A stretch of 64,000 nucleotides of DNA from Alienimonas chondri (GTDB taxonomy: Bacteria; Planctomycetota; Planctomycetia; Planctomycetales; Planctomycetaceae). This document shows positions 1-8,549 of this stretch, piece after piece. The notes below the pieces were generated by a model. It saw only the letters and a program-made list of their open reading frames with translations, made no database searches and had not been told where the DNA came from. Each line of letters begins with the position of its first letter. The stretch's first letter is position 1. Location of the stretch: positions 17,292-81,291 of the forward strand of contig NZ_WTPX01000002.1 of the NCBI RefSeq assembly GCF_013036045.1. The letters run 5' to 3'. The position numbers and the translations under genes were made by a program.

Positions 1-99
1 ACTGCACCCGCGGAGCAGGAAGAACAGGCCGACGGACAGAACCGCCGAGACCAACAGCGAACCGGCGCAACCGAGCTTGTTGCTGTAGAAGGCGAACAT
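1..99 (-). CDS. Partial small membrane protein (C-terminus outside window)
   Basis: An open frame runs from an ATG at 99 leftward off the window edge, giving 33 residues so far. It begins MFAFYSNKLGCAGSLL and continues into one hydrophobic segment ending FFLLRGCS. The FxSNKLGCxGSLL opening resembles short one-helix membrane proteins that are widespread in bacteria and mostly uncharacterised. The frame has no stop, and its hydrophobic run looks like a real transmembrane helix rather than an antisense shadow. It is divergent from the TM2 gene that starts at 206. Positions 100-205 show no further gene. Function unknown. Confidence 0.6.
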   Translation of the reverse strand, partial: MFAFYSNKLGCAGSLLVSAVLSVGLFFLLRGCS

Positions 100-205
100 C
101 AGGAACGCACCGGGCGGAGGGGGATCGGAACGCTGCTAAGATGCGGCCTTCGCCGACGAATGACCGGCGGATAATCCCCGTTTCCCGCACCCGGCCCGCC
201 CCGCG

Positions 206-778
206 ATGGCCTCCGTTCCCGTCACCGCCTCTTCCTCACCCCCGCCCGCGTCCTCGAAGGGGTCGGCGGACGGGCCGCTGTTCGCCACGCCGGCGGCGAT
301 GCAGCGGTTCCGCGAACCCGGCAGCACGCACACGCTCTCCGGCGGCTATCTGCTGTGGGCGCTGGCACCGTTCACCCTACTGACCGCGGGCGCCCACCGC
401 TTCTATTACGGCAAGCCGCTGACCGGGTTGCTGTGGTCCGTCACGCTGGGGCTGCTCGGCGTCGGCTGGATCATCGACTTCTTCCTGATGCCCCGGCTGG
501 AAAGCCAGGCCGACCGTCGCTACACGCCCGGGCCGTACGACTACAACATCGCCTGGATCCTGAACGCGATCCCCTTCCTGGGCATTTTCGGCATCCACCG
601 ATTTTATCTCGGCAAGTACATCACCGGGGCCATTTGGCTGTTCACCGGCGGCTTATTCGGCCTCGGCTGGATCTGGGATCTCTGCACATTGAACGAACAG
701 GTCGATTCGCGGAACCGAGCGGTCCTCGGCAATCAGCCGAAGCAGGAAGGCGAAGGCGTGATGGGGGTCGGTTGGTGA
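206..778 (+). CDS. Double TM2-domain membrane protein
   Basis: A 190-residue membrane protein with two TM2 modules. Each module has the HRFYxGK motif (residues 64-70 and 131-137) followed by a helix pair ending in GVGWIIDFF or GLGWIWD. TM2 proteins are integral membrane proteins of poorly known role in bacteria. The first 40 residues are Pro/Ser/Ala-rich and probably cytoplasmic. The stop codon overlaps the GTG start of the next gene (GTGA at 775-778), so the two are probably translationally coupled. Two modules in one chain is less common than one. Family assignment is firm; the biological role is not known. Confidence 0.85.
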   Translation: MASVPVTASSSPPPASSKGSADGPLFATPAAMQRFREPGSTHTLSGGYLLWALAPFTLLTAGAHRFYYGKPLTGLLWSVTLGLLGVGWIIDFFLMPRLESQADRRYTPGPYDYNIAWILNAIPFLGIFGIHRFYLGKYITGAIWLFTGGLFGLGWIWDLCTLNEQVDSRNRAVLGNQPKQEGEGVMGVGW

Positions 779-1323
779 ATGATTCGACCGACGAACGGCC
801 GTCCGGGGCCGCTGATGACTGCCGCGTCGCCTTCAAGGAATGGGCCGCAGTCTGTGATGCACTGTGCGAGGGCCGGGTCGATCTGATCCTTCGCAAAGGC
901 GGCATCCACGAGCGACGGGGCGAGTTCCGCCCGGAGCACGACCGCTTCTGGCTGATGGCGACGCGATTCCACCAGGACGCCGCCGACCTTGCCCCGTTCC
1001 TCCACGACCGTCTCCCGGAACCGCCGCCGGAGGGCGTCGTGCGACTGCCGGGATGGTGTCAGGTCATGCGGACCTGGCAGGTGACTGACGAGGCAGACCT
1101 CGAAGCGCTCCGCGGGCGGCACGCGCTCTCCGACGCCACCGCCATCGACCGCTTCCGCTACAAGGAACCGGGCCTGTGGGCGATCGCCGTGAAGGTCTGG
1201 ACGCCGGGAGCGCCGATCGAACTGCCGGATTCGCCCAGCTTCGGCGGGTGCCGGAGCTGGGTCGATCTCCCGGCCGTCAGCACGGCGGGGCTGCGTGCCG
1301 TTCAGACGCACGTTCCCCGCTGA
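775..1323 (+). CDS. DUF1802 family protein
   Basis: About 182 residues from a GTG that overlaps the upstream stop. The N-terminal part carries the family signature: FKEWAAVCDAL, then LILRKGGIHE, a basic/acidic RRGEFRPEHDRFWL stretch and the FHQ segment. DUF1802 proteins are small, soluble and of unknown function, found in cyanobacteria, planctomycetes and others. A longer upstream extension of this frame would overlap the TM2 gene entirely, so the coupled GTG was chosen. It converges on the pseudo-receiver gene downstream, with only 16 bp between their stop codons. Confidence 0.8.
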   Translation: MNDSTDERPSGAADDCRVAFKEWAAVCDALCEGRVDLILRKGGIHERRGEFRPEHDRFWLMATRFHQDAADLAPFLHDRLPEPPPEGVVRLPGWCQVMRTWQVTDEADLEALRGRHALSDATAIDRFRYKEPGLWAIAVKVWTPGAPIELPDSPSFGGCRSWVDLPAVSTAGLRAVQTHVPR

Positions 1324-1339
1324 TTGTTTCCCCGGCGGG

Positions 1340-1705
1340 TTAGGAGCCGAGGATCGAGGCGAGTTTCTCGTCCGTCTCCGCAGCGCTGATTTCGCCTTTG
1401 CCGAAGCCGAGCAACGCCCCGGCCTTCACCGCTCGTTCCTGAGCATCCGCGAAGTTGGAGACCAGCATCACCGGCGGCGCCTCGTCTCCGGAGGCGATCG
1501 CTTGAACGGTCTGAAGACCTGACGCTCCGTCGGCGTCGTACAGGCGGTTCACCAATACGAGGTCCACGTTTCCCCTGGAGACCAATTCGAGGGCGTCTTC
1601 TTCGGAATCCACCTTCACGACGTCCGCATCGAACTTCCGTCGCAGATAGGAAGAGATCGACATGTGGTCGGGCACGCACTGGCCGACGTTCAGAACGCGA
1701 GGCAT
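1340..1705 (-). CDS. Receiver-like (pseudo-REC) protein
   Basis: A 121-residue stand-alone protein with the alternating pattern of a response-regulator receiver: RVLNVG strand, DLVLVNRLYD strand, PPVMLVSN strand and a final GFGKGE lysine loop. The normal phospho-accepting Asp is replaced by Asn53 (LVNRL), and the acidic pair after strand 1 is absent (VGQCVPDH). Ser83 and Lys103 sit where the switch Thr/Ser and the conserved Lys would be. By family knowledge it should not be phosphorylated in the usual way; it may act as a phosphorylation-independent adaptor. No output domain is present. The assignment rests on pattern only. Confidence 0.6.
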   Translation of the reverse strand: MPRVLNVGQCVPDHMSISSYLRRKFDADVVKVDSEEDALELVSRGNVDLVLVNRLYDADGASGLQTVQAIASGDEAPPVMLVSNFADAQERAVKAGALLGFGKGEISAAETDEKLASILGS

Positions 1706-1743
1706 CGAATCGCTCGGGGGGGAAGAATGGGCGGGGGAAGATC

Positions 1744-2892
1744 TTAGACCGGAGAGCCCGTCAACGACGGCGGCTTCGGACCGAGATATTGATGCAACGT
1801 GCAGGCGAGCGTCCCGTTGTAGAGCTTGCGTCGTCGGTTCGCTTTGCGTCCGACCATCGTGGCGAACGCCGGGTGTGGGGTGAGAACCGCGGCGCTCCAG
1901 TCCTCCAATCGGTTGAACAACGCGGCGAGATCCTGATGCACCGTGTCCGCATCGCCGAGGCGCTCGCCGTAGGGAGGATTCGCCAGCAGTACGCCATGCG
2001 AACCCTTCGAGCCGGCCTCCGCGATCGGCCGTTGCTGAAAGTGAATGTCGTCCCCCACCCCGGCCCGCTCCGCATGATGGCGGGCGGCGGAGACCGCGTT
2101 GCGGTCGAGATCCCCGCCCTGCAACGGGCTGTCGAGCGGGGGGAGAGCCGCTTCGGTCGCCGCGGCCCGTTGTTCAGCCCACAGGTCCGGCGGAGCGAGC
2201 GGCCAGCCCTCGGCGACGAACTCGCGCTGCAGGCCCGGAGCCATGTTCCGACCGATGAGCGCCGCCTCGATCGGCAGCGTGCCGGTTCCGCAGCAGGGAT
2301 CGAGCAACGGGCGTTCGCGATCCCAGACGCTCAACAGCACGATGCCGGCCGCGAGCGTTTCCTTCATCGGCGCCGGTCCAGAAAGATCCCGGTAGCCGCG
2401 CTTGTGCAGGCCGGGGCCGGTCGTGTCGAGCAGCAGGGAAACGTGATCTTTCCGCACGTTCACCTCGATCGGCACCGGCGGTCCGACCTCGGGCACCGGC
2501 GAGCCGGGAGCGTCCCCGCGGGCCTCGCAGAGCGCCTCCGCGATCGCTTTCTTCGCCATGCTTTGCAGCGTGGGCACGTGGCCCAACGCGCTCCGCACGC
2601 TGCGGGCGGTGATGGGGAAGGCGGCGTCGTAGGGGATCCACCGCGTCCAGTCGATCGCGCCGACGACCTCGAAGAACTGGTCGAAGTCCGTGCAATCGAA
2701 TTCCTCCGCGACGACCTGCACCCGATCGGCAGCCCGGAGCCAGAGATTCGCCCGCACCAGGTCGACGGGTTCGCCCTCGAATCGCACGCGACCGTCCTCG
2801 GTCTCAGTGGGCGGCAGGCCGAGAGCCGTCAGTTCACGACCGACGACCGCTTCGAGGCCGAAGGCGGCGGTGGCTTGGAGGAGAAGGGGCAA
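1744..2892 (-). CDS. THUMP-domain class I SAM-dependent RNA methyltransferase (RlmL/YpsC type)
   Basis: A 382-residue protein with the LLQATAAFGLEAVVGREL opening, a THUMP-like RNA-binding region in the first ~160 residues and a Rossmann methyltransferase domain. The SAM motif is DPCCGTGTLPIE (from residue 198) and the catalytic motif is NPPYGER (305-311), typical of N2-guanine or N6-adenine RNA methyltransferases. It likely modifies 23S rRNA like the N-terminal half of RlmL; a tRNA target cannot be excluded. The only in-frame start compatible with family length is the TTG at 2892. That TTG lies inside the left arm of a 30-bp inverted repeat and has no Shine-Dalgarno. The UbiD gene ends 72 bp upstream on the same strand. 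Confidence 0.85.
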   Translation of the reverse strand: MPLLLQATAAFGLEAVVGRELTALGLPPTETEDGRVRFEGEPVDLVRANLWLRAADRVQVVAEEFDCTDFDQFFEVVGAIDWTRWIPYDAAFPITARSVRSALGHVPTLQSMAKKAIAEALCEARGDAPGSPVPEVGPPVPIEVNVRKDHVSLLLDTTGPGLHKRGYRDLSGPAPMKETLAAGIVLLSVWDRERPLLDPCCGTGTLPIEAALIGRNMAPGLQREFVAEGWPLAPPDLWAEQRAAATEAALPPLDSPLQGGDLDRNAVSAARHHAERAGVGDDIHFQQRPIAEAGSKGSHGVLLANPPYGERLGDADTVHQDLAALFNRLEDWSAAVLTPHPAFATMVGRKANRRRKLYNGTLACTLHQYLGPKPPSLTGSPV

Positions 2893-2965
2893 GGGGCGAG
2901 GCGTAAGGCGTAAGCGACAGGACCGGGAGGCATAGCTTACGCCTTACGCCTCGCCCCTTGCCCCT
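2885..2965. repeat. Perfect 30-bp inverted repeat (hairpin) joining ubiD end to methyltransferase start
   Basis: Arms at 2885-2914 and 2936-2965 are perfect reverse complements with a 21-nt loop. Inside each arm a short GGCGTAA motif is repeated in tandem. The right arm begins on the first base of the UbiD stop codon, and the left arm contains the TTG start of the methyltransferase. The whole space between the two genes is therefore this element. It could be an intergenic palindromic element, a strong mRNA structure or a processing site. No second copy was seen in the window. Confidence 0.9.
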
Positions 2966-4791
2966 CAGAGAACGCCGTGCAACGGCCCGCCGCGCTCCGC
3001 CAGCCGATCGACCTTCGCCGTGACGTGCGGATCTTCGATCAAAGGCGGCGCGTGGTGCGGTTTGACGCGGGCGTCGATGATCAACGGGCCGCGGCAACCC
3101 CAGTGCTTTTCCTCGGTGAAACTGTCCACGCCCTGCAGATCGGCTGCGGGGTTGGAGCGGGTGAACGCCGTCCAGAGCAGGTTGTTTGCCGTGCGAGCGC
3201 TGAACGCCGCGTCGTCGCACAGCACGATCAGCGGGAACAAACGCAGCGGATGATCACGGTCAATCGTTTCTGCGAGCCGGGCCGCGGCGCCGTCCTTCGT
3301 TTCGCAACTCGGTCCCGAGACGCACGCCACGCCCGGAAACGCGACCGCGGCGTGGTCGAATCCGTCCGGCAGTCGCCAGCCGGAGCGCAAGAACTCCGGC
3401 AGTTCCCGCCGCACCGGTCCGCGGGCGGCGAGGACGACCTTGCTGCCTTCGTTCAACCCGCTGCCGCTGTAGTCCAGCGTGTCGATCGTCGTGCGGGTCT
3501 GGAAATGCAGGTCTCGGGTCGGGTCGATCCGGGCGAGGCAGTGCATTAGGAACGCCGGCACGTCCTCCATCGCCGGCGGGTCGTCGGCCGCGTCCGCGAT
3601 GAACAGATACTTCGCCAAGCTGAGCTGCCCCTGCCCCAGGATCGCGTTCGCCTGCGTGAGCAATTCCGCGGGCCGGTCGCTGGGCGTATGGGGCGAATAG
3701 CGCTCGCTGCCGGTCGCCAGCAGTAGCGGGTGCACGCCGGCGGCGTCGACGGCGTGCACGCCCTTCACCCCCGGCAGCACGGTCGGCAGCGCCGGGCCGG
3801 TGATTTCGTGAATCAACTCCCCGAACGACGTGTCCTCCTGCGGCGGACGACCGACGACCGTGAACGGCCAGACGGCCCCGTCGCGATGGTAGACCGCCTC
3901 GACCTTCAAGACCGGGAAGTCGTGCACCTTGGCGTAATAGCCGAGGTGATCGCCGAACGGCCCTTCCGGTTTCGTCCCGACGATCCGGCCGCTGAGGCAG
4001 AAGTCCGCCTCGCCGTAGACGCGCGGCCACCCCTCCCCCAAAGGATGCTTCGCCATCGGGATGCGGCGCCCGGCGAGCGCGCCGGCGAAGATCAGTTCGC
4101 TCAATCCTTCCGGCAGCGGCATCACCGCGGAGAGCGTCATCGCGGGGGCGCCGCCGACGAACACGTTCACCTTCAATTCTTCGCCCCGCTCGATCGCCGC
4201 GGCGTGATGTACGCCGATGCTGCGGTGCAACTGGTAGTGCAGGCCGATCTCCTCATCAGGGACGTACTCGTTCCCGCCCAACTGCACCCGGTACATGCCG
4301 AGGTTCGAGTTCATCACGCCGGGCTTGCCAGGGTCTTCCGTGTACACCTGCGGCAGCGTGACGAACGGCCCGCCGTCGTCCGGCCAACTGACCATCTGCG
4401 GCAGGTCGCGGATCGCGCAACGGTTCTTCAGGACCGGGCCGGATCGCGTCCGCTTCGGCAGCGTGGTCAGGGCGGCGAGGGGCACGTCGAAGTACTTCCA
4501 CGGGGCTTTCAGGGCGACCGTCGGATCGACTTTCAGATCGACAAGGTGCTCGACCCGCTTCAGCGTGTGGCGGAACAGGAACTTCGCCCGTTCCAGCGTG
4601 CCGAACAGGTTGGAGGCCATCGGGAACCGACAGCCGACGACGTTCTCGAATAGCAGCGCCGGCCCGCCGGCGGCGTAGACCCGGCGTTGGATCTCCGCGG
4701 CTTCCAGGTGCGGATCGATCGGCTCGGCGATGCGCAACAACCGCTTATGGCGGTCGAGATCGTCGAGGGCGTGTCGGAGCGTCTTATGCAC
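2965..4791 (-). CDS. ubiD: UbiD family decarboxylase
   Basis: A 608-residue protein, close to the longer UbiD-family members, starting at a GTG at 4791 (MHKTLRHALDDLDRH). It has the family pattern of an N-terminal domain with LLFENVVGCRFPMASNLFGT, a central FMN-type fold (MNSNLGMYRVQLGGNEY, then GGAPAMTLSAVMPLP) and the EADFCLSGRIVGTKPEGPFGD core. UbiD enzymes use prenylated FMN to decarboxylate aromatic or alpha,beta-unsaturated acids. In quinone-making bacteria the usual role is in ubiquinone or menaquinone synthesis, but the substrate cannot be read from sequence. No ubiX is visible nearby. It is divergent from the metallophosphoesterase gene. Confidence 0.88.
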   Translation of the reverse strand: MHKTLRHALDDLDRHKRLLRIAEPIDPHLEAAEIQRRVYAAGGPALLFENVVGCRFPMASNLFGTLERAKFLFRHTLKRVEHLVDLKVDPTVALKAPWKYFDVPLAALTTLPKRTRSGPVLKNRCAIRDLPQMVSWPDDGGPFVTLPQVYTEDPGKPGVMNSNLGMYRVQLGGNEYVPDEEIGLHYQLHRSIGVHHAAAIERGEELKVNVFVGGAPAMTLSAVMPLPEGLSELIFAGALAGRRIPMAKHPLGEGWPRVYGEADFCLSGRIVGTKPEGPFGDHLGYYAKVHDFPVLKVEAVYHRDGAVWPFTVVGRPPQEDTSFGELIHEITGPALPTVLPGVKGVHAVDAAGVHPLLLATGSERYSPHTPSDRPAELLTQANAILGQGQLSLAKYLFIADAADDPPAMEDVPAFLMHCLARIDPTRDLHFQTRTTIDTLDYSGSGLNEGSKVVLAARGPVRRELPEFLRSGWRLPDGFDHAAVAFPGVACVSGPSCETKDGAAARLAETIDRDHPLRLFPLIVLCDDAAFSARTANNLLWTAFTRSNPAADLQGVDSFTEEKHWGCRGPLIIDARVKPHHAPPLIEDPHVTAKVDRLAERGGPLHGVL

Positions 4792-4897
4792 GGCGGGACG
4801 ACGGTCCTGGACGACGGAGGGGACGACGGAGGGGCATGCCGACGGCGGGGGGCTAGACTCACCGGCCCGCTCCCCCGCCCTTCACCCGAACGCCGTT

Positions 4898-6085
4898 TTG
4901 AACTGGCTGAACGCCGCCCTGCTGTTCGCAATCTACGCGGGGCACTGCGAATTGATGGCGTGGTGGTGCAATCGAACGCACGGCTTGACGCTGCGGCATC
5001 GAACCACGACCAAGATCCGCGCGGTGCACGATTTGATCGTGCTCGGGGCGGCGCCGGGGCTGTTGTTCGGGTTCGGGCTGTTCGGGTATCGGCTGATGCG
5101 CGGCGGGGAGTGGGCGGCGGTGCCGTGGGGATGGAAAGCTTACTTCGGACTGTGCGGAGTCGGGGTCGTCTCGCTGCTGCTCTGCATCGCCCGGCATCTG
5201 TTCCGACCGCTACCCGCCGGGGCGAAGCGGTCGAGCCGACGCATCGACGTGACGGCGGACCTTGGATTCAAGCCGATCGGCGCCGGCAAGCGTCGCGCCC
5301 AGGCGGCCCTGCCGGGGAACGCTCAATACACCATCGAAGCGGTCGAGTTGGAACTGACGCTCCCCGCCCTGCCCCCGGGGTGGGACGGCGTCACGATCGG
5401 CCACGTCTCCGACACGCACTTTCAGGGCGAGGTCGCCCTGCCCTTCTTCGAGCGGGCCTTCGAGGAGATGGCCGCGTGGAACTGCGATCTGTACGTCTTC
5501 ACCGGCGACCTGCTCGATCGGCCGCGGCGCATCGACTGGGTGGAACCCACGTTCGGACTGTTGCCGAAGACGAACCCGGAGTTCGGCTGTCGGTTCATTT
5601 TGGGCAACCATGACTGGCACTACCGCGTCGCCCCGCTGCGGGCGGCGATGGCGGCGGCGGGTTGGGAGGACCTCTCCGGTCGGGTGGAGACGCTCCGCCG
5701 CGGCGGCGATTCGCTGGCGATCGCGGGGGACGAATCGCCTTGGCTGAACGGCCCGCCGGACTGGTCCGCAGCGCCGCCGGAGGCGTTTCGCCTGTTGCTC
5801 GCCCACACGCCGGACCTGTTCCGCCGAGCGAAGGCGAACGCCGTCGACCTGATGCTCGCCGGCCACAATCACGGCGGGCAGATCGCGTTCCCGCTCATCG
5901 GGCCGATCTACGCCCCCAGCAAGCACGGCGTCCGCCACGCCGGCGGCACGTATCGCGAGGGCAGCCTGCTGATGCACGTCTCCCGCGGCCTCTCCGGCAA
6001 AACGCCGGTGCGATACGGGGCGATGCCGGAGATCACCCGCATCACGTTGCGGAACGATAGCCGTGCTCTTGAAGAGGACGGCTAA
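4898..6085 (+). CDS. Membrane-anchored metallophosphoesterase
   Basis: The N-terminus has three hydrophobic segments (LNAALLFAIYAG, LIVLGAAPGLLFGFGLFG, GVGVVSLLLCIARHLF), then a calcineurin-like domain. The metal ligands are present in order: GHVSDTHF, TGDLLD, GNHDWHY and AGHNHGGQ. This arrangement matches the YkoQ/YaeI type of membrane-tethered phosphoesterases, some of which act on lipids or envelope substrates. The TTG at 4898 was chosen because coding character begins at LNWLNAALL; the frame remains open upstream to about 4730 with Arg/Ser-rich, non-protein-like sequence. The start is therefore uncertain. It ends 9 bp before the convergent ABC permease. Confidence 0.82.
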   Translation: MNWLNAALLFAIYAGHCELMAWWCNRTHGLTLRHRTTTKIRAVHDLIVLGAAPGLLFGFGLFGYRLMRGGEWAAVPWGWKAYFGLCGVGVVSLLLCIARHLFRPLPAGAKRSSRRIDVTADLGFKPIGAGKRRAQAALPGNAQYTIEAVELELTLPALPPGWDGVTIGHVSDTHFQGEVALPFFERAFEEMAAWNCDLYVFTGDLLDRPRRIDWVEPTFGLLPKTNPEFGCRFILGNHDWHYRVAPLRAAMAAAGWEDLSGRVETLRRGGDSLAIAGDESPWLNGPPDWSAAPPEAFRLLLAHTPDLFRRAKANAVDLMLAGHNHGGQIAFPLIGPIYAPSKHGVRHAGGTYREGSLLMHVSRGLSGKTPVRYGAMPEITRITLRNDSRALEEDG

Positions 6086-6094
6086 CGCTGCCCC

Positions 6095-8512
6095 CTAGAA
6101 ATCCGTGCGTGCGACGTGCCAGCAGGTCAGTCCCAGCATCACCGCCGTGAACGCGAGGTTGTGGATCAGCGGGCCCCAGAATCTCTCTTGAATGACCGGT
6201 TGTCGCAGGTCGAGGTCGGCGCCGAAGGCTTCGCGTGCTTCCTCCTCGTCGCCGCTGAAGAGGCTCGACAGCGTTTCGCCCAGCCCGATGCTGTCCGGCA
6301 GCAGGTAGTGCAACGGCGTGAGGCCGAAACGCACGATGTCGTCCCAAACTCCCGTCGGCGGGGCGAGCGTTTCGACCGCACGGTACGCGTCGCCGTCCGC
6401 CTCGAATCTCGTCACTTCATCCCCCCCGGTGCCGACCCAGAGGGCGCCGTCCCCCCCCCAACCGGCGGCGGAGACGTCGTCGAAAACGAGGCTTCCCTCG
6501 CCCTGTACATTGCCCACCCAAAGCGGCCCGTCGTGAGTGGCGAGGGCCAAGCGACCGGTATTGAGATCCGTCGAGAACCCGCGCGGGCGGCTGCCGGGGA
6601 CCGGGGCGAATTCGCTTGTCGTTCCGTCCGGGGCGACCGCGACCCCTGTCCCGTCGGCGGTCACGGCCAGCGCCCCGCCGTCGCCGGTCGCGAGGACGAC
6701 CGCCGGCACGCCGCCCGGTTTGCCCGGCTCGCCGTCCGCTTCAAACAGGGTGGCTTGCACGCTCGGCTCCGATTCTCCGGGCGGATAGAGCCGCACCACC
6801 CCGCCGGCATAGATCGCAATGTCGCCGGTCCGCGGGTCGATCGCCGCGGCGAACGGTTCGGGAAACGCGGGGGACACGGTGCCGTCGTCCGGCGGTTCAA
6901 CGATCTGATCGACGTCGGCGCGCGTCTGCCTCGCGACCTCGTTCATCAGGGCGTCAAGAAAACCGCCGCTCGTTTCGTTCGCGGCCGATTCGACCCGCGG
7001 CGTAAATACGCCGAGTCGTCCGGCGAACAGGGGCGTGCCGTCGGGGCGGAACAGCAGTTGGGTCGTCAGGGGCGGGGCGGCGATGCCCACCCGCCCTTCC
7101 CAGTCGTTCTCCGCGGTCGCGGTGTAGAGACGTCGTGAACCGACGGTCCGTCGCGGCGGACCGCCGGCGCCGACCATGACGCCGGTCGCTTCGAGGGCCG
7201 CCAGCGTGTCGGTTTGAGGAACGAACTCGGGGCCGGAGAGCCGGTAGGTGGGAATGGCCGTGTCGCCGCGTCGGCGTCGGGATGTGGTCGGGTAGAGAGC
7301 CGGAGTCCATTCGTTCTCGGAAGCATTCCACCGCGTCACCCATCCGCCGGCGTCCGCTTTGAACACTTCGTCGTTGCCGGCGACTACCGCTGCCGGGCGG
7401 GCCGCGATGTCCATTTGCTGAACCGGCCGCCAAACGACGTTTAGCACGAATGACAGTGCCCAGACGCCGCCGGCAGCCATCACGCAGACGATCGGATTCT
7501 GCCACAACACTCCGACCGCCGCGCTGACGCTGTAAAAGACCGCGAATTGCACCACCAAAAGGCCGGAAGCGGCGACCAAACCAGCGTCCCACACGCCCAG
7601 CCGCAGCCCCGCGATCAGCCAGAGTCCGCCGCAGAGGTACAGCCCCGCCAAGCCCACGAACACGCACCCGCCGGCGAACTTCGTTAGGAACGCGACCGTT
7701 CGACTGACCGGCTTCGAAAGCAACAGGTCGATCGCTCCGCCTTCAAACGTCTGCGGAATCAGCGCCGCTGTGACCAGCAACGCGATCAGCACGCCGATCG
7801 GACCGGCCAGGTAGCCCGCGACGAACTCCATGATGAATCGGGCGATGAACCGGACGCCGCTGCGATTTAGTTCCAGCCCGACGGAATCGGCGATCGACTT
7901 GGTGAACTCCTCGGCCACGTCCCAGGGCCCGTAAGTGAGAAAGACACGTTCGGCGTCTGGAGCGGCGATTGCCTGCGGAAACGCGGCGGAAAGCAGCAGC
8001 CGATTGAGCCGACCGAGCCGTTCCGGGGGCAGCGACGTCGGCCCCTCGTCCAGCAGCGCTTCCAACTCGCTGGGATCGTCCGGGGAGGAGCCGAAACCAC
8101 CGAAGCCGCCGCCGGACTCGGGCATCTTCACGGACTCGAAGGCGGTTTCGTCGTAGAACTCGGCGGCGGTCAGCACGTCGACGTTCAACGCATCCCGCAG
8201 TCGCTCCGATGTCGGGCCGGCGTCGTCCGCTGCGGGCGAGAGGATCGCTTTGCGAACGTCGGCCGAAAGCTGGGCCAGCACCCGATCGCCCGGTTGCTCG
8301 CCCTCTTTCGCCGCGTCGCGGCGAAGCTTCGCGGCCAAAAGCGGCGCGTCGATCAGTTCGTTCGACTGCAATCGCCAAGCCGTCTCGTCCCGCAACCCGA
8401 GGGGAGCCAGGACCGCCAGCACGAGGGTGAAGAACACCAGCAGGAACGGCAGCGTGCGGCTGCGGATCGCTTCCCGCACGCTGTCCTTCAGGATTGCCAG
8501 ATAGGGACGCAT
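6095..8512 (-). CDS. ABC-2 type transporter permease with large soluble insert
   Basis: An 805-residue permease starting at an ATG (MRPYLAILKDSVREAIRSR). It has one membrane segment near the N-terminus (LPFLLVFFTLVLAVLAPLG), a ~170-residue acidic soluble region, then five or six membrane segments including the GAIDLLLSKPVSR cytoplasmic motif of ABC-2 exporters. From about residue 367 to 712 a second soluble region follows. It is rich in Gly/Asp repeats such as TGDIAIYAGGVVRLYPPG and GGDGALWVGTGGDEVTRF, which look like beta-propeller blades. A last membrane helix lies at the C-terminus (LAFTAVMLGLTCWHVART). The ATPase gene sits immediately upstream. An in-frame start at 8626 would overlap that ATPase and was rejected. 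Confidence 0.8.
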   Translation of the reverse strand: MRPYLAILKDSVREAIRSRTLPFLLVFFTLVLAVLAPLGLRDETAWRLQSNELIDAPLLAAKLRRDAAKEGEQPGDRVLAQLSADVRKAILSPAADDAGPTSERLRDALNVDVLTAAEFYDETAFESVKMPESGGGFGGFGSSPDDPSELEALLDEGPTSLPPERLGRLNRLLLSAAFPQAIAAPDAERVFLTYGPWDVAEEFTKSIADSVGLELNRSGVRFIARFIMEFVAGYLAGPIGVLIALLVTAALIPQTFEGGAIDLLLSKPVSRTVAFLTKFAGGCVFVGLAGLYLCGGLWLIAGLRLGVWDAGLVAASGLLVVQFAVFYSVSAAVGVLWQNPIVCVMAAGGVWALSFVLNVVWRPVQQMDIAARPAAVVAGNDEVFKADAGGWVTRWNASENEWTPALYPTTSRRRRGDTAIPTYRLSGPEFVPQTDTLAALEATGVMVGAGGPPRRTVGSRRLYTATAENDWEGRVGIAAPPLTTQLLFRPDGTPLFAGRLGVFTPRVESAANETSGGFLDALMNEVARQTRADVDQIVEPPDDGTVSPAFPEPFAAAIDPRTGDIAIYAGGVVRLYPPGESEPSVQATLFEADGEPGKPGGVPAVVLATGDGGALAVTADGTGVAVAPDGTTSEFAPVPGSRPRGFSTDLNTGRLALATHDGPLWVGNVQGEGSLVFDDVSAAGWGGDGALWVGTGGDEVTRFEADGDAYRAVETLAPPTGVWDDIVRFGLTPLHYLLPDSIGLGETLSSLFSGDEEEAREAFGADLDLRQPVIQERFWGPLIHNLAFTAVMLGLTCWHVARTDF

Positions 8513-8549
8513 GGGCGTTTCGTCGCTTCGCCGGAGGGGCGTGGAAGGT

